Shown piece after piece: positions 1 through 9,395 of a DNA stretch of 64,000 nt. How positions within the stretch are numbered: position 1 is the stretch's first letter; each line of letters opens with the position of its first letter. Origin of the DNA: Pseudomonas sp. SCB32 (GTDB taxonomy: Bacteria > Pseudomonadota > Gammaproteobacteria > Pseudomonadales > Pseudomonadaceae); NCBI RefSeq assembly GCF_009189165.1, contig NZ_CP045118.1, positions 5,890,001-5,954,000 on the forward strand, read 5' to 3'. The position numbers and the translations under genes were made by a program. Under the pieces are notes generated by a model that did not search any database, had not been told where the DNA came from, and was given only the letters and a program-made list of their open reading frames with translations.

Positions 1-712
1 TCTCCGGCTTCACACCCAGGCGCACGGCGGAGAACACTTCCATCGGCAGGGTGGTGGAGCCAGGACCGGACACGAAGCTGGCCAGTACCAGGTCATCCAG
101 CGACAGGGCGAAGGACATCATGCCGCCCGCCGCCAGCGAAGGCGCGATCATCGGAATGGTGATCAGCAGGAACACTTTCCAGGGCTTGGCGCCCAGGTCC
201 ATGGCTGCTTCTTCGATCGACAGGTCCAGCTCACGCAGGCGCGCCGACACCACCACCGCCACGTAGGACGAGCAGAAGCTGGTGTGGGCGATCCAGATGG
301 TCACGATGCCGCGCTCTTGCGGCCAGCCAATCAGCTGGGCCATGGCTACGAACAGCAGCAGCAGCGACAGACCGGTGATCACCTCGGGCATGACCAACGG
401 CGCGGTTACCATGCCGCCGAACATCGTACGGCCACGGAAGCGCGGGATGCGGGTCAGCACGAAGGCGGCCAGGGTGCCCAGCGCCACGGAGGAGAACGCG
501 GTGTAGACGGCGATCTCAAGCGAACGGAACACCGAACCGATCAGTTGCTGGTTGTCGAGCAGGCCGACGTACCACTTGACCGACCAGCCGCCCCACACCG
601 TCACCAGCTTGGAGCCGTTGAAGGAATAGATGACCAGGATGATCATCGGCACGTAGATGAAGAGCAGGCCCAACACCAGCATGATGTTGGAGAACGTCCA
701 GCGCTTGTTCAT
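1..712 (-). CDS. spuH: Polyamine ABC transporter permease SpuH/PotI (C-terminus outside window)
   Basis: Inner-membrane permease of the spermidine/putrescine importer, partner of SpuG and energised by SpuF. Translation from the ATG at 712 begins MNKRWTFSNIMLVLG and runs to the window edge without a stop. It shows several hydrophobic segments (for example LVLGLLFIYVPMIILVIYSF near the N-terminus) and the binding-protein-dependent permease EAA loop (EEAAMDLGAKPWKVFLLITIP). It is the last visible gene of the leftward spu operon. Its ATG overlaps the TGA of a 29-codon ORF (ATGA), so it is probably translationally coupled. The C-terminus lies beyond base 1. Family assignment is secure; the symbol rests on operon order. 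Confidence 0.93.
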   Translation of the reverse strand, partial: MNKRWTFSNIMLVLGLLFIYVPMIILVIYSFNGSKLVTVWGGWSVKWYVGLLDNQQLIGSVFRSLEIAVYTAFSSVALGTLAAFVLTRIPRFRGRTMFGGMVTAPLVMPEVITGLSLLLLFVAMAQLIGWPQERGIVTIWIAHTSFCSSYVAVVVSARLRELDLSIEEAAMDLGAKPWKVFLLITIPMIAPSLAAGGMMSFALSLDDLVLASFVSGPGSTTLPMEVFSAVRLGVKPE

Positions 713-798
713 ACCTTGCCCTCCAGCTCTTTAGCCACGATCTTGGGTGAAGAGTCTGTTGAAGGGGATGATGGGGGGATCACCTTGAAGGAAGTCAT
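709..798 (-). CDS. 29-codon ORF formed by a partial duplication of the spuG end
   Basis: Between spuG and spuH lies an ORF starting MTSFKVIPPSS and ending AKELEGKV, the same eight residues that end SpuG. Its ATG overlaps the spuG TGA (ATGA) and its TGA overlaps the spuH ATG (ATGA), so ribosomes could pass through all three frames by coupling. It most likely arose by a small tandem duplication of the spuG 3' end, with the middle since diverged. I know no function. It may merely keep the coupling intact, or be translated as a short peptide without a role. Confidence 0.35.
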   Translation of the reverse strand: MTSFKVIPPSSPSTDSSPKIVAKELEGKV

Positions 799-823
799 AC
801 CTTGCCCTCCAGCTCTTTAGCCT
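711..823. repeat. Short direct repeat of the spuG 3' end
   Basis: A perfect 26-base direct repeat lies at 711-736 and 798-823, with a start-to-start distance of 87 bases. It encodes the C-terminal residues AKELEGKV of SpuG. The bases beyond the repeat (about 737-775 against 824-850) still show weak similarity, as expected of a diverged tandem duplication. Confidence 0.85.
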
Positions 824-1706
824 GGTTCTTGTTAAAGAGGATGATGGGCACGATCAGGATCGCCAGCATCACGACGGCAAGGGCGGAAGCCACCGGCCAG
901 TCACGGTTGTTGAAGAACTCCTGCCACAGCACTTTACCGATCATCAGCGTCTCGGGGCCGCCGAGCAGTTCCGGGATCACGAACTCGCCCACCGCCGGGA
1001 TGAACACCAGCATGCAGCCGGCGATGATGCCGTTCTTGGACAGCGGGACGGTGATCTTCCAGAAGCTGGTGAAGTTGCGCGCGCCGAGGTCGGAGGCGGC
1101 TTCCAGCAGGCTCATGTCGTGCTTCACCAGGTTGGCGTAGAGCGGCATGACCATGAACGGCAGGTACGAGTAGACGATACCGATGTACACCGCGAAGTTG
1201 GTGTTGAGGATCGTCAGCGGCTCGTTGATCACGCCCAGCCACATCAGGAAGCCATTGAGCAGGCCGTTGTTGGACAGGATACCCATCCAGGCGTACACGC
1301 GGATCAGGATCGCCGTCCAGGTCGGCATCATGATCAGCAGCAGCAGGACAGTCTGCATTTCCTTGCTGGCGCGGGCGATGGCGTAGGCCATCGGGTAGCC
1401 GATCAGCAGGCAGAGGAAGGTGCTGATCGCCGCCATCTTCAGCGAGCCGAGGTAGGCGTCGATGTACAGCGGGTCGTCCGTCAGCATCAGGTAGTTGCCG
1501 AGGTTCATCACCACCTGCAACGTCTGGTCGGCGTACCGGAACACCTCGGTGTACGGCGGAATGGCCACGTCCGCGGCCGCCAGGCTGATCTTCAGCACGA
1601 TGGCGAAGGGCAGCAGGAAGAACAGGAACAGCCAGAAGAACGGCACGCCGATGACGGCATGCCTCCCTCGGGGCATACGTTTCAGGATCGATGCGCCAAT
1701 GTTCAT
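795..1706 (-). CDS. spuG: Polyamine ABC transporter permease SpuG/PotH
   Basis: A 303-residue inner-membrane permease of the PotH family, pairing with SpuH to form the channel of the polyamine importer. It has a hydrophobic N-terminal anchor (VPFFWLFLFFLLPFAIVLKI), further membrane spans, and the EAA motif that contacts the ATPase (LLEAASDLGARNFTSFWKITVP). The ATG at 1706 overlaps the spuF stop by four bases, indicating translational coupling. The C-terminal octapeptide AKELEGKV is repeated downstream in the small ORF before spuH. Length fits the family. Confidence 0.95.
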   Translation of the reverse strand: MNIGASILKRMPRGRHAVIGVPFFWLFLFFLLPFAIVLKISLAAADVAIPPYTEVFRYADQTLQVVMNLGNYLMLTDDPLYIDAYLGSLKMAAISTFLCLLIGYPMAYAIARASKEMQTVLLLLIMMPTWTAILIRVYAWMGILSNNGLLNGFLMWLGVINEPLTILNTNFAVYIGIVYSYLPFMVMPLYANLVKHDMSLLEAASDLGARNFTSFWKITVPLSKNGIIAGCMLVFIPAVGEFVIPELLGGPETLMIGKVLWQEFFNNRDWPVASALAVVMLAILIVPIILFNKNQAKELEGKV

Positions 1707-2857
1707 GCTTGCAATACCACGCCGCTGTCGTCGTACCAGCTGATGTAGACGGGCTGCTCCCAGGTCGGGCGCGCCACGTGACGCTCGGCGTTGGCCATGA
1801 AGGCCTGCACGATCATGCCGGAGGCGAGCTTGATGTAGTACACCGAGTGACCGCCCAGGTAGGCGATGTCATAGACGGTGCCCTGAGCCCAGTTGAAGCC
1901 TTCGTGCTCCAGGTTCTCCGGCTTCTGCGCGCTGACCATGACCTTTTCCGGACGCAGCGCGTAGGTGATGCGCTTGTTCTCGGCACGGGTGCTGATGCCG
2001 TGGCCGATGTAGATCGGGTTTTCCAGCTGCGGACAGGCGATTACCGCGTGATCCTGCAGGTCCTGCACGATTTCGCCGTCGAACAGGTTGACGTTGCCGA
2101 TGAACTCGCAGATCAGGCGGCTGGCCGGAGTCTCGTAGATGTCCATCGGGCTGCCGATCTGCTCGATGCAACCCAGGTGCATGATGGCGATGCGCTGGGC
2201 CATGGTCATGGCCTCTTCCTGGTCGTGGGTCACCATCACGCAGGTCACACCCACGCGCTCGATGATCTCTACCAGCTCCAGCTGCATCTGCGAACGCAGT
2301 TTCTTGTCCAGGGCGCCCATCGGCTCGTCGAGCAGCAGCAGCTTCGGACGCTTGGCCAGCGAGCGGGCCAGGGCCACACGCTGACGCTGACCGCCGGAGA
2401 GCTGGTGCGGCTTGCGCTTGGCGTACTGGGTCATCTGCACCAGCTTGAGCATCTCGTCGACGATCTTGTCGATTTCACCCTTGGGCAGGCCGTCCTGCTT
2501 CAGGCCGAAGGCGATGTTCTGCGCCACGCTCATGTGGGGGAACAGCGCATAGGACTGGAACATCATGTTGATCGGCCGCTCATAGGGCGGCAGGTCGGTA
2601 ATGTCCTGGCCATCGAGGAAGATGCGACCTTCAGTGGGACGCTCGAAACCAGCCAGCATACGCAGCAGGGTCGACTTGCCCGACCCCGAACCACCGAGCA
2701 GGGCGAAGATCTCGCCTTTCTTGATGTCCAGGGACACGCTGTCCACAGCCAACGTTTCGTCGAACTGCTTGCTGACCCGGTCGATTTTTACCAGAACCTC
2801 TTTAGGTTTCTGGTCGCCACTGAGGGCTTTCTTGTAGGCACCGGAGGCTATTGCCAT
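1703..2857 (-). CDS. spuF: Polyamine ABC transporter ATP-binding protein SpuF/PotG
   Basis: Cytoplasmic ATPase of the polyamine importer, 384 residues. Visible are Walker A (GGSGSGKSTLL), the ABC signature ([15 protein letters not shown]), Walker B (LLLLDEPMGALD) and the switch histidine region (VTHDQEEAM), followed by a C-terminal TOBE-like regulatory region. I chose the ATG at 2857 (MAIASGAYKK) because GGGAG lies 8 bases upstream; an in-frame TTG at 2872 is less likely. It is separated from spuE by about 150 bases containing a hairpin, which may lower its expression relative to the binding proteins. Confidence 0.95.
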   Translation of the reverse strand: MAIASGAYKKALSGDQKPKEVLVKIDRVSKQFDETLAVDSVSLDIKKGEIFALLGGSGSGKSTLLRMLAGFERPTEGRIFLDGQDITDLPPYERPINMMFQSYALFPHMSVAQNIAFGLKQDGLPKGEIDKIVDEMLKLVQMTQYAKRKPHQLSGGQRQRVALARSLAKRPKLLLLDEPMGALDKKLRSQMQLELVEIIERVGVTCVMVTHDQEEAMTMAQRIAIMHLGCIEQIGSPMDIYETPASRLICEFIGNVNLFDGEIVQDLQDHAVIACPQLENPIYIGHGISTRAENKRITYALRPEKVMVSAQKPENLEHEGFNWAQGTVYDIAYLGGHSVYYIKLASGMIVQAFMANAERHVARPTWEQPVYISWYDDSGVVLQA

Positions 2858-2881
2858 TACCACAACTCCCAAATCATAGAG

Positions 2882-2902
2882 GCCCGGCCCCCGCGGCCGG
2901 GC
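2882..2902 (-). promoter_or_regulatory. Intercistronic hairpin between spuE and spuF
   Basis: A 7-bp GC stem (GCCCGGC at 2882-2888, GCCGGGC at 2896-2902) with a 7-base loop. No T-run follows, so a 3'-end stabiliser or partial attenuator between binding-protein and ATPase genes is more likely than a full terminator. Confidence 0.5.
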
Positions 2903-3008
2903 ATGCTTGGTATTACTAAGGGCTGGCGCAGTTTACGTGCGCTGGGAGGCCATTTTCGGACCTCTTCGACGCTCCGTGCCCGCGCGGACGGATTCAGGGA
3001 AATCCGCC

Positions 3009-4106
<1,098 letters not shown>

Positions 4107-4292
4107 TTAGTCCTCTCGTTGTTTTGACTTCTTCTGTCGGTTGGCGACGACGGCCGTTCCGTGGATAGCGCCAAAGCCTACAGGTGCGCGAGAGCGCCTC
4201 GACTTGCGCAGCCACTCCACTGATGGAAGCTACGGAGTTCCTGCCGGGAGAACGGAGGAGCGAACTCCCCCGTCACCTACCCGGTACATCGG

Positions 4293-4312
4293 CCGGCGCG
4301 CAAACGCGCCGG
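4293..4312 (-). promoter_or_regulatory. Hairpin directly after spuD
   Basis: A perfect 8-bp stem (CCGGCGCG at 4293-4300, CGCGCCGG at 4305-4312) with the loop CAAA, 11 bases past the spuD stop. No T-run follows. It probably protects the spuD message or attenuates read-through into spuE. Confidence 0.6.
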
Positions 4313-4323
4313 CGACTACCCGA

Positions 4324-5424
4324 TTACTTGCCGGACTTGATGGTGGTCCAACTGCGAGTCATCAGACGCTGGGTCTTCGCCGGCAGATCCGGGAAGGCGT
4401 ACAGCTTCTTCATCACGGCGTCGGTCGGATAGATACCCGGGTCGTTGCGGATGGCTTCGCTCACCAGCGGAGTGGCAGCAGCGTTGCCGTTCGGGTAGGA
4501 CACGGTATCGGAGATCTCGGCCATGATCTGCGGTTCAAGAATGAAGTTGACCCACTTCAGCGCGGCTTCCGGGTTCTCGGCATCTTTCGGGATAGCAACG
4601 GTGTCGAAGAACGCACCGGCGCCTTCCTTCGGAATGTTGTAGGCGACCTTCACGCCGTTCTTGGCTTCTGCGGCGCGGGACTTGGCCTGGTAAACGTCCC
4701 CGGAGTAGCCGATTGCCACGCAGATGTTGCCGTTGGCGAGGTCGGAGATGTACTTCGAGGAGTGGAAATAGGAGATGTACGGACGGATCTTCAGGAACAG
4801 GGCTTCAGCTTCCTTCAGCTCTTTCGGGTCCTGGCTATCCGACTTGTAGCCCAGGTAGTGCAGGGCGGCGGGCAGCATTTCGGTCGGCGAGTCGAGGAAA
4901 CTCACGCCGCAACCTTTCAGCTTCTGGATGTTTTCCGGCTTGAACACCAGGTCCCAGGAATCGACCGGAGCGTTGTCGCCCAGGGCAGCCTTGACCTTGT
5001 CCGGGTTGTAGCCGATGCCGATGGTGCCCCACATGTACGGGATGCCGTACTTGTTACCCGGGTCGCTGACCTCCATGGTCTTCATGATGTCCGGGTTCAG
5101 GTTCTTCCAGTTCGGCAGCTTGGAGCGATCCAGCGGCTGGTAGACACCGGCCTTGATCTGCTTGGCGAAGAAGGAGTTGGACGGAACCACGATGTCGTAA
5201 CCCGACTTACCGGCCAGCAGCTTGGCTTCCAGCACTTCGTTGCTGTCGTAGACGTCGTAGACGACCTTGATACCGGTTTCCTTGGTGAACTTATCGACGG
5301 TGTCCGGTGCGATGTAGTCCGACCAGTTGTAAACGTGCAGCACTTTATCATCAGCCTGCGCCATACCAGCCACAGCGCCCGCCAGAGTCACAGCGAGCAG
5401 GGATTTGCCGAGGGTGTTGAACAT
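4324..5424 (-). CDS. spuD: Periplasmic polyamine-binding protein SpuD
   Basis: Putrescine-preferring PotF-family binding protein by analogy with P. aeruginosa, 366 residues. It carries a signal peptide ([20 protein letters not shown], cleaved after AQA) and then [15 protein letters not shown] chose the ATG at 5424 because CGGAG lies 8 bases upstream; the extension to 5487 would put non-signal residues before the signal peptide. It precedes spuE, a close paralogue: both contain the [16 protein letters not shown] segment. It feeds the SpuFGH channel. Confidence 0.93.
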   Translation of the reverse strand: MFNTLGKSLLAVTLAGAVAGMAQADDKVLHVYNWSDYIAPDTVDKFTKETGIKVVYDVYDSNEVLEAKLLAGKSGYDIVVPSNSFFAKQIKAGVYQPLDRSKLPNWKNLNPDIMKTMEVSDPGNKYGIPYMWGTIGIGYNPDKVKAALGDNAPVDSWDLVFKPENIQKLKGCGVSFLDSPTEMLPAALHYLGYKSDSQDPKELKEAEALFLKIRPYISYFHSSKYISDLANGNICVAIGYSGDVYQAKSRAAEAKNGVKVAYNIPKEGAGAFFDTVAIPKDAENPEAALKWVNFILEPQIMAEISDTVSYPNGNAAATPLVSEAIRNDPGIYPTDAVMKKLYAFPDLPAKTQRLMTRSWTTIKSGK

Positions 5425-5541
5425 GCGGGTAGCTCCGTTTGTTTTTTTGATGTTCCGGGTGGCGTGGACAGTTCGATCCGTCACCACCCGGTGAGCCTGG
5501 CCAACGCACAGGCGCAGTCTGTCAAAGGTCTGGTGAAAGAC

Positions 5542-6906
5542 TCAAGACAGAACGGCTGCGGCGGTTTGATCGAGGCACTTGCGCGCCAGGGTGATCAGGT
5601 CATCGATCTGCGATTTCTCGATCACCAGGGGTGGCGAGATAATCATAGTGTCTCCGACCGCGCGCATGATCAGGCCGTTGCGGAAGCAGTGCTCGCGGCA
5701 CACCATTCCCACGCCCTTCTCAAAGCGTTCACGCGTCTTCTTGTTCTTCACCAGTTCCAGTGCTGCCACCAGACCGACGCCACGTGCTTCGCCTACCAGC
5801 GGATGGTCGGCCAGCTCCTGCCAGCGCTTTTGCAAATACGGTGCCGTTTCGGCCTTCACTCTCTCGACGATCTTCTCTTCGCGCAGGATGCGAATGTTCT
5901 CCAGCGCGACAGCCGCCGCAACCGGGTGACCAGAGTAAGTGAAGCCGTGGTAGAACTCCCCACCCTCATTCAGGGTATGGACGATCTCGTCGCGAACGAT
6001 CACGCCACCCATGGGGATGTAGCCGGAGGTCAGGCCCTTGGCGATCGGCATCAGGTCCGGGGCGTTGCCGTAGTACTGGCTGCCGAACCATTCGCCGGTA
6101 CGGCCGAAGCCGCAGATGACTTCGTCGGCGATGAACAGGATTTCGTACTTGGCGAGGATCTCGCGGATCTTCGGCCAGTAGGTTTCCGGCGGAACGATCA
6201 CGCCGCCCGCGCCCTGGATGGGCTCGGCGATGAAAGCGGCGACCTTGTCCTCGCCAACTTCCAGAATCTTCTTCTCCAGCTGCTCGGCAGCCCAGACGCC
6301 GAACTCTTCCGGCGACATGTCGCCACCCTCGCCGTACCAGTACGGTTGCGGGATGTGCACGATGCCCGGAATCGGCAGGTCGCCCTGCTCATGCAGCGCC
6401 TTCATGCCGCCCAGGCTGACGCCGGCGACGGTGGAGCCGTGGTAGCCATTCCAGCGACCGATGACCACTTTCTTCTGCGGCTTGCCCTTGATGGTCCAGT
6501 AGTGGCGGACCATGCGCAGCACGGTGTCGTTGGACTCGGAGCCGGAGCCTGTGAAGAACACGTGGTTCATGCCCTCGGGGGCGATGTCGGCGATGGCCTT
6601 GGCCAGCTCCAGCACCGGCGGGTGGGCGGTCTGGAAGAACAGGTTGTAGTAGGGCAGCTCCTGCATCTGCTTATAGGCGACTTCAGCAAGTTCCTTGCGA
6701 CCGTAGCCAACGTTCACGCACCACAGGCCGGCCATGCCATCGAGGATCTTGTTGCCCTCGCTGTCCCAGAGGTACACGCCTTCGGCCTTGGTGATGATGC
6801 GAGCGCCCTTCTCGTTCAGCTGCTTGTAGTCGGTGAACGGAGCCAGGTGGTGTTCGCGGCTGAGCGCCTGCCAATGCTGGGTCTTGGCGCTGGTCTGGAT
6901 AGTCAT
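5542..6906 (-). CDS. spuC: Putrescine/polyamine:pyruvate aminotransferase SpuC
   Basis: A class III PLP-dependent aminotransferase, 454 residues, that transaminates putrescine or other diamines with pyruvate. The PLP lysine is K290 in IAKGLTSGYIPMGG, and the cofactor Asp is D261 in FIADEVICGFGRTGEW. The GSGSESNDT phosphate-binding stretch is also present. It lies between spuB and spuD in the operon, so it probably acts on diamines imported by SpuDEFGH or released from them. Confidence 0.95.
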   Translation of the reverse strand: MTIQTSAKTQHWQALSREHHLAPFTDYKQLNEKGARIITKAEGVYLWDSEGNKILDGMAGLWCVNVGYGRKELAEVAYKQMQELPYYNLFFQTAHPPVLELAKAIADIAPEGMNHVFFTGSGSESNDTVLRMVRHYWTIKGKPQKKVVIGRWNGYHGSTVAGVSLGGMKALHEQGDLPIPGIVHIPQPYWYGEGGDMSPEEFGVWAAEQLEKKILEVGEDKVAAFIAEPIQGAGGVIVPPETYWPKIREILAKYEILFIADEVICGFGRTGEWFGSQYYGNAPDLMPIAKGLTSGYIPMGGVIVRDEIVHTLNEGGEFYHGFTYSGHPVAAAVALENIRILREEKIVERVKAETAPYLQKRWQELADHPLVGEARGVGLVAALELVKNKKTRERFEKGVGMVCREHCFRNGLIMRAVGDTMIISPPLVIEKSQIDDLITLARKCLDQTAAAVLS

Positions 6907-6936
6907 CTTGGTAAAAACCTCTCTCTAAGTAACACA

Positions 6937-6960
6937 GGGCCCGGACGGGGTTCCGGGCCC
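6937..6960 (-). promoter_or_regulatory. Hairpin between spuB and spuC
   Basis: A perfect 9-bp stem (GGGCCCGGA at 6937-6945, TCCGGGCCC at 6952-6960) with a 6-base loop, in the 62-base spuB-spuC gap. There is no T-run, so it is a likely processing or stabilising element. Confidence 0.5.
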
Positions 6961-6968
6961 CACGCCGA

Positions 6969-8327
6969 TCAGACGGAAAGCAGGAGGAACTCGCGCTCCC
7001 AGGAGCTGATCACCCGCTTGAAGTTCTCGTGCTCGGCGCGCTTGACCGCGACGTAACCACGAATGAACTTGTCGCCCAGGTAACTCTCCAGGGTCTTGCT
7101 GCCTTCCATACGCTCCAGCGCTGCCTCGATAGTCAGCGGCAGACGCAGGTTACGCCGTTCGTAGCCACGGCCCTTGACCTGGGCACTGGGTTTGAGGCCT
7201 TCGACCATGCCGATGTAGCCACACAGCAGGCTGGCAGCCAGGGCCAGGTAGGGGTTGGCATCCGCGCCGGCCAGGCGGTTCTCCACACGACGGTTCTCCG
7301 GATTGGAGTCCGGCACGCGCAGGCCGACGGTACGGTTCTCTTCACCCCATTCCACGTTCACCGGCGCCGAGGTGTCGGGCAGGAAGCGGCGGAACGAGTT
7401 GACGTTCGGGGCGAACAGCGGCAAAGCCTCCGGAATGAACTTCTGCAGGCCGCCGATATGGTGCAGGAACAGTTCGCTCATGCTGCCGTCGGCATTGGAG
7501 AAGATGTTCTTGCCGGTCTTGATGTCGACGATGCTCTGGTGCAGGTGCATGGCACTGCCCGGCTCGCCGGTCATCGGCTTGGCCATGAAGGTCGCGGCCA
7601 CGTTGTGCTTGAGGGCGGCCTCGCGCATGGTGCGCTTGAACACCACGATCTGGTCGGCCAGGTCGAGGGCATCGCCATGACGGAAGTTGATCTCCATCTG
7701 CGCGGTGCCTTCCTCATGGATCAGCGTGTCCAGATCCAGGCCCTGCAGTTCGCACCAGTCGTACATATCTTCGAACAGCGGATCGAATTCGTTCGCCGCG
7801 TCGATGGAGAAGGACTGACGGCCGGTTTCCTGGCGGCCGGAGCGGCCCACCGGAGCCTGCAGCGGATAGTCAGGGTCGTCGCTGCGCTTGGTCAGGTAGA
7901 ACTCCATCTCCGGCGCGACGATCGGCTTCCAGCCCTTGTCGGCATAAAGCTTGAGCACGCGCTTGAGCACGTTGCGCGGCGACAGCTCGATGGGGTTGCC
8001 CATCTTGTCGTAGGTGTCGTGGATCACCATCGCGGTTGGCTCGATGGCCCACGGGACGAGGAACACGGCATTCTCGTCCGGGCGGCAGACCATATCGATG
8101 TCGGCCGGGTCCAGCAGGTCGTAATAGATGTCGTCCTCGACGTAATCACCGGTCACGGTCTGCAGGAGAACACTCTCCGGCAGGCGCATGCCTTTCTCAT
8201 TGAGGAATTTGGCAGTCGGCGCGATCTTGCCCCGGGCAATCCCGGTCAGGTCGGCGATCATGCATTCCACTTCGGTGATCTTGCGTTCCTTCAGCCAGCT
8301 GCTGAGCTGGTCTAACTTGGTAGTCAT
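6969..8327 (-). CDS. spuB: Gamma-glutamylpolyamine synthetase SpuB
   Basis: A glutamine-synthetase-fold ligase, 452 residues, that attaches glutamate to putrescine or other amines using ATP, the first step of the gamma-glutamylation route. Recognisable GS motifs include PEMEFYL (metal/glutamate site), GSAMHLHQS, NSFRRFLP and ENRLAGADANPYLA. The start at 8327 (MTTKLDQLSSWLKERK) has GAGG 5 bases upstream. It lies 40 bases after spuA. It resembles SpuI, so substrate partitioning between the two cannot be read from sequence alone. Confidence 0.93.
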   Translation of the reverse strand: MTTKLDQLSSWLKERKITEVECMIADLTGIARGKIAPTAKFLNEKGMRLPESVLLQTVTGDYVEDDIYYDLLDPADIDMVCRPDENAVFLVPWAIEPTAMVIHDTYDKMGNPIELSPRNVLKRVLKLYADKGWKPIVAPEMEFYLTKRSDDPDYPLQAPVGRSGRQETGRQSFSIDAANEFDPLFEDMYDWCELQGLDLDTLIHEEGTAQMEINFRHGDALDLADQIVVFKRTMREAALKHNVAATFMAKPMTGEPGSAMHLHQSIVDIKTGKNIFSNADGSMSELFLHHIGGLQKFIPEALPLFAPNVNSFRRFLPDTSAPVNVEWGEENRTVGLRVPDSNPENRRVENRLAGADANPYLALAASLLCGYIGMVEGLKPSAQVKGRGYERRNLRLPLTIEAALERMEGSKTLESYLGDKFIRGYVAVKRAEHENFKRVISSWEREFLLLSV

Positions 8328-8367
8328 AAAGACCTCAGGGGTTGAGAGCCCGGCACCAACGCCAGGC

Positions 8368-9117
8368 TCAACGGCTCCCCGCCCTCTTGCCGCAGGCTTT
8401 GCCGAATGCCTGGAAGATAGCGAGATAGTTGGGGTTCGTTTCGACCTGCCACTCCGGGTGCCACTGCACACCGACGGCAAAGGCCGCACCTTCGACGGAG
8501 AAGGCTTCAACCAATCCGTCAGGCGCCAGAGCTTCTACGCGAAGGCCGGGCGCCAGACGTTCAACGCCCTGGCCGTGAATGGAGTTGACCTGGAACTGCG
8601 AGGGTAGCCCGATGCCGGCGAATACGCCGCCCGGCTGCACGCTCACCGCGTGCCGCAGTCCATACTGAACCTCGAGCGGCTGGTCGGCCGGCTCGCGGTG
8701 ATCCATGAGGCCCTCGACCTCGTGCACCTTCTGGTGCAGCGAACCGCCGAAGGCCACGTTCATTTCCTGGAATCCGCGGCAGATGCCCAGTACCGGAATC
8801 CCGGCTGCGACGGCACGGCGAATCAGCGGCAGCGTGGTGCTGTCGCGTGCGGGATCATGAAGAGTGCCGGCTTCGCTTGCGGAGCCACTATAATGATGAG
8901 GCTCGACGTTCGACGACGAGCCAGTGAACAGCAGGCCGTCGAGTGCGGCCAGCATGGCTTCCTGGTCGATGGCATCGCCCAGGGAGGGAATGATCACCGG
9001 AATGCCCGAGGCCCCGGAGATCACAGCTCTGAGGTATTTGTCGCCAGTGACGTGGTAGGGTTTCGAACCGATCTGCTTGATGCAGGCGGACACGCCGATT
9101 AACGGCAGGCGAGACAT
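8368..9117 (-). CDS. spuA: Gamma-glutamyl amine/GABA hydrolase SpuA (class I glutamine amidotransferase-like)
   Basis: A 249-residue peptidase C26/PuuD-family hydrolase that removes the gamma-glutamyl group, for example from gamma-glutamyl-GABA. The catalytic triad is visible: nucleophile C113 in GICRGFQEMN, H220 and E222 in VQWHPEW. It is the first gene of the leftward spu operon and diverges from spuI across 278 bases. Confidence 0.93.
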   Translation of the reverse strand: MSRLPLIGVSACIKQIGSKPYHVTGDKYLRAVISGASGIPVIIPSLGDAIDQEAMLAALDGLLFTGSSSNVEPHHYSGSASEAGTLHDPARDSTTLPLIRRAVAAGIPVLGICRGFQEMNVAFGGSLHQKVHEVEGLMDHREPADQPLEVQYGLRHAVSVQPGGVFAGIGLPSQFQVNSIHGQGVERLAPGLRVEALAPDGLVEAFSVEGAAFAVGVQWHPEWQVETNPNYLAIFQAFGKACGKRAGSR

Positions 9118-9173
9118 GGGGCACCCGTGTTTGTATGTGTTATGGGCTTGAGGCCGAGCTTAGCCTTGTTCAT

Positions 9174-9200
9174 TTTTTTACACAATAGGAATGTAAAAAA
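9174..9200. promoter_or_regulatory. AT-rich dyad in the spuA-spuI divergent promoter region
   Basis: A 9-bp perfect inverted repeat (TTTTTTACA at 9174-9182, TGTAAAAAA at 9192-9200) with a 9-base spacer lies 57 bases upstream of the spuA start. It overlaps a possible leftward sigma-70 promoter (TTGTGT, 17 bases, TAAGCT). It is a candidate operator for a polyamine-responsive regulator. In the rest of the gap I see only a TTGACA at 9315-9320 toward spuI, without a good -10. Confidence 0.45.
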
Positions 9201-9395
9201 TCAAACACGCCCTACTGAACAGCCCGCCAACCAAGGCTTTCCGCTCGCATGAAGCGACCTGAAACGCCCCAAAACCGGCCCATTGCGAATGCAGTGCCCC
9301 TTTTTGGTGCGACATTGACAACCTTTGCCAATTCGGATTGACTCACACCTCAGCCTTCGAATGATTGAAATTTTTAACAATAAAGGTGTTGCATC

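Noticed and set aside
9281..9345. Sigma-54 promoter upstream of spuI
   Set aside because: TTGGTGCG-N4-TGACA has the -24 GG but GA instead of GC at -12. Not good enough to report.
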